A DNA stretch of 33,979 nt, taken from JAGLCW01 sp964422555. GTDB lineage: Bacteria > Caldisericota > Caldisericia > UBA6126. Shown here one piece after another: positions 33,852 to 33,979 of the stretch. The position numbers and the translations under genes were made by a program. The notes under the pieces are model-generated. The model did not search any database, was not told the origin of the DNA, and saw only the letters and a program-made list of their open reading frames with translations. The DNA lies in contig CAYRBR010000008.1 in assembly GCA_964422555.1 (NCBI GenBank), positions 1 through 33,979 of the forward strand, read 5' to 3'. Positions within the stretch are counted from its first letter, which is position 1; every line of letters starts with the position of its first letter.

Positions 33852-33883
33852 AAAAAAGGGAGAGCAAATGCTCTCCCTTTTTT
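33852..33883. terminator. Strong bidirectional intrinsic terminator
   Basis: GGGAGAGC (33858-33865) and GCTCTCCC (33870-33877) form a perfect stem around an AAAT loop, flanked by six A on the left and six T on the right. It would terminate the minus-strand gene ending at 33915 and any plus-strand transcript arriving from the left. Confidence 0.9.
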
Positions 33884-33914
33884 GGGGTGTGTTTATATGT
33901 TTCGAAACCAGAAT

Positions 33915-33979
33915 TTACTGCTTGATAGTAATTTCTCGGGTTTCACCGTTCCAGTCCAGGGATGCACCAAAGGCTTCAC
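33915..33979 (-). CDS. C-terminus of a protein with a copper-amine-oxidase-like N-terminal (stalk) domain
   Basis: Only the last 20 codons and a TAA stop (33917 down to 33915) lie in the window. They read EAFGASLDWNGETREITIKQ. The pattern ALGAxVxWDGxTRxVTI is the end of the repeated beta domain called copper amine oxidase N-terminal (PF07833-type), common in secreted and surface proteins of Gram-positive-like bacteria. The main body lies outside the window, so function cannot be stated. The strong terminator at 33852-33883 lies just past the stop. Confidence 0.7.
   Translation of the reverse strand, partial: EAFGASLDWNGETREITIKQ

Larger units (their letters stand above)
33482..33914. other. 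Long non-coding gap between convergent genes
   Basis: Both flanking genes end here, so no promoter is required, yet about 430 bp are non-coding in a tightly packed region. Besides the terminators, it holds an A/T tract, three DnaA-box-like nonamers and a 12-bp palindrome, each listed separately. I see no credible small ORF, tRNA or known riboswitch in it. Confidence 0.7.

Overview
The window is AT-rich bacterial chromosome (by eye, G+C in the mid-to-upper 30s percent), densely packed with short overlaps and few intergenic gaps. I see no phage, insertion sequence, CRISPR array, tRNA or rRNA. Gene order recalls Clostridia and other low-GC Gram-positive-like lineages: efp-nusB-ispA-dxs-tlyA-nadK-recN on one strand and tmk-darA-holB on the other, with two class A penicillin-binding proteins and a c-di-AMP receptor. 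Dockerin and cohesin modules on secreted proteases and a copper-amine-oxidase-like repeat at the right edge also fit a monoderm-like or deep-branching anaerobe. I cannot name the organism from this sequence alone.

Layout. 1-966 (-): N-terminal part of an exported protein of unknown function, cut by the window edge. 1075-3788 (-): pyrB-pyrI-MATE transporter operon. 3875-7182 (+): a DHH/CBS/tRNA-nucleotidyltransferase fusion, then an M50-like membrane protein that has lost its HExxH motif. 7190-14088 (-): two tandem 1,065-1,067 aa secreted subtilases, each ending in a cohesin-like and a dockerin domain, followed by a coupled adenosine-specific kinase family protein. 14166-24131 (-): probably one long operon: CXXC membrane protein, NapH-like polyferredoxin membrane protein, gltX, two class A PBPs, tmk, darA, holB. 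24313-33481 (+): efp, nusB, ispA, dxs, tlyA, nadK, recN, hflX, mtnA, nearly all overlapping or abutting. 33482-33914: a non-coding gap of about 430 bp between convergent genes, holding a terminator at each end, a 31-bp almost pure A/T tract and three DnaA-box-like nonamers exactly 11 bp apart. 33915-33979 (-): the last 20 codons of a protein with a copper-amine-oxidase-like domain.

How it works together. Most of the window is housekeeping: pyrimidine synthesis, tRNA maturation and charging, translation and transcription factors, isoprenoid precursors, NADP supply, recombination repair, ribosome rescue, peptidoglycan synthesis and dTMP/replication-clamp functions. The accessory interest lies in the tandem cohesin-dockerin proteases, which could join to each other or to a surface scaffold; in the degenerate M50 protein; in the electron-transfer-like membrane pair heading the cell-wall operon; and in the DnaA-box array in the long convergent gap. 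Two perfect long inverted repeats (15 and 17 bp) lie inside coding sequences and are not explained by the proteins they encode.
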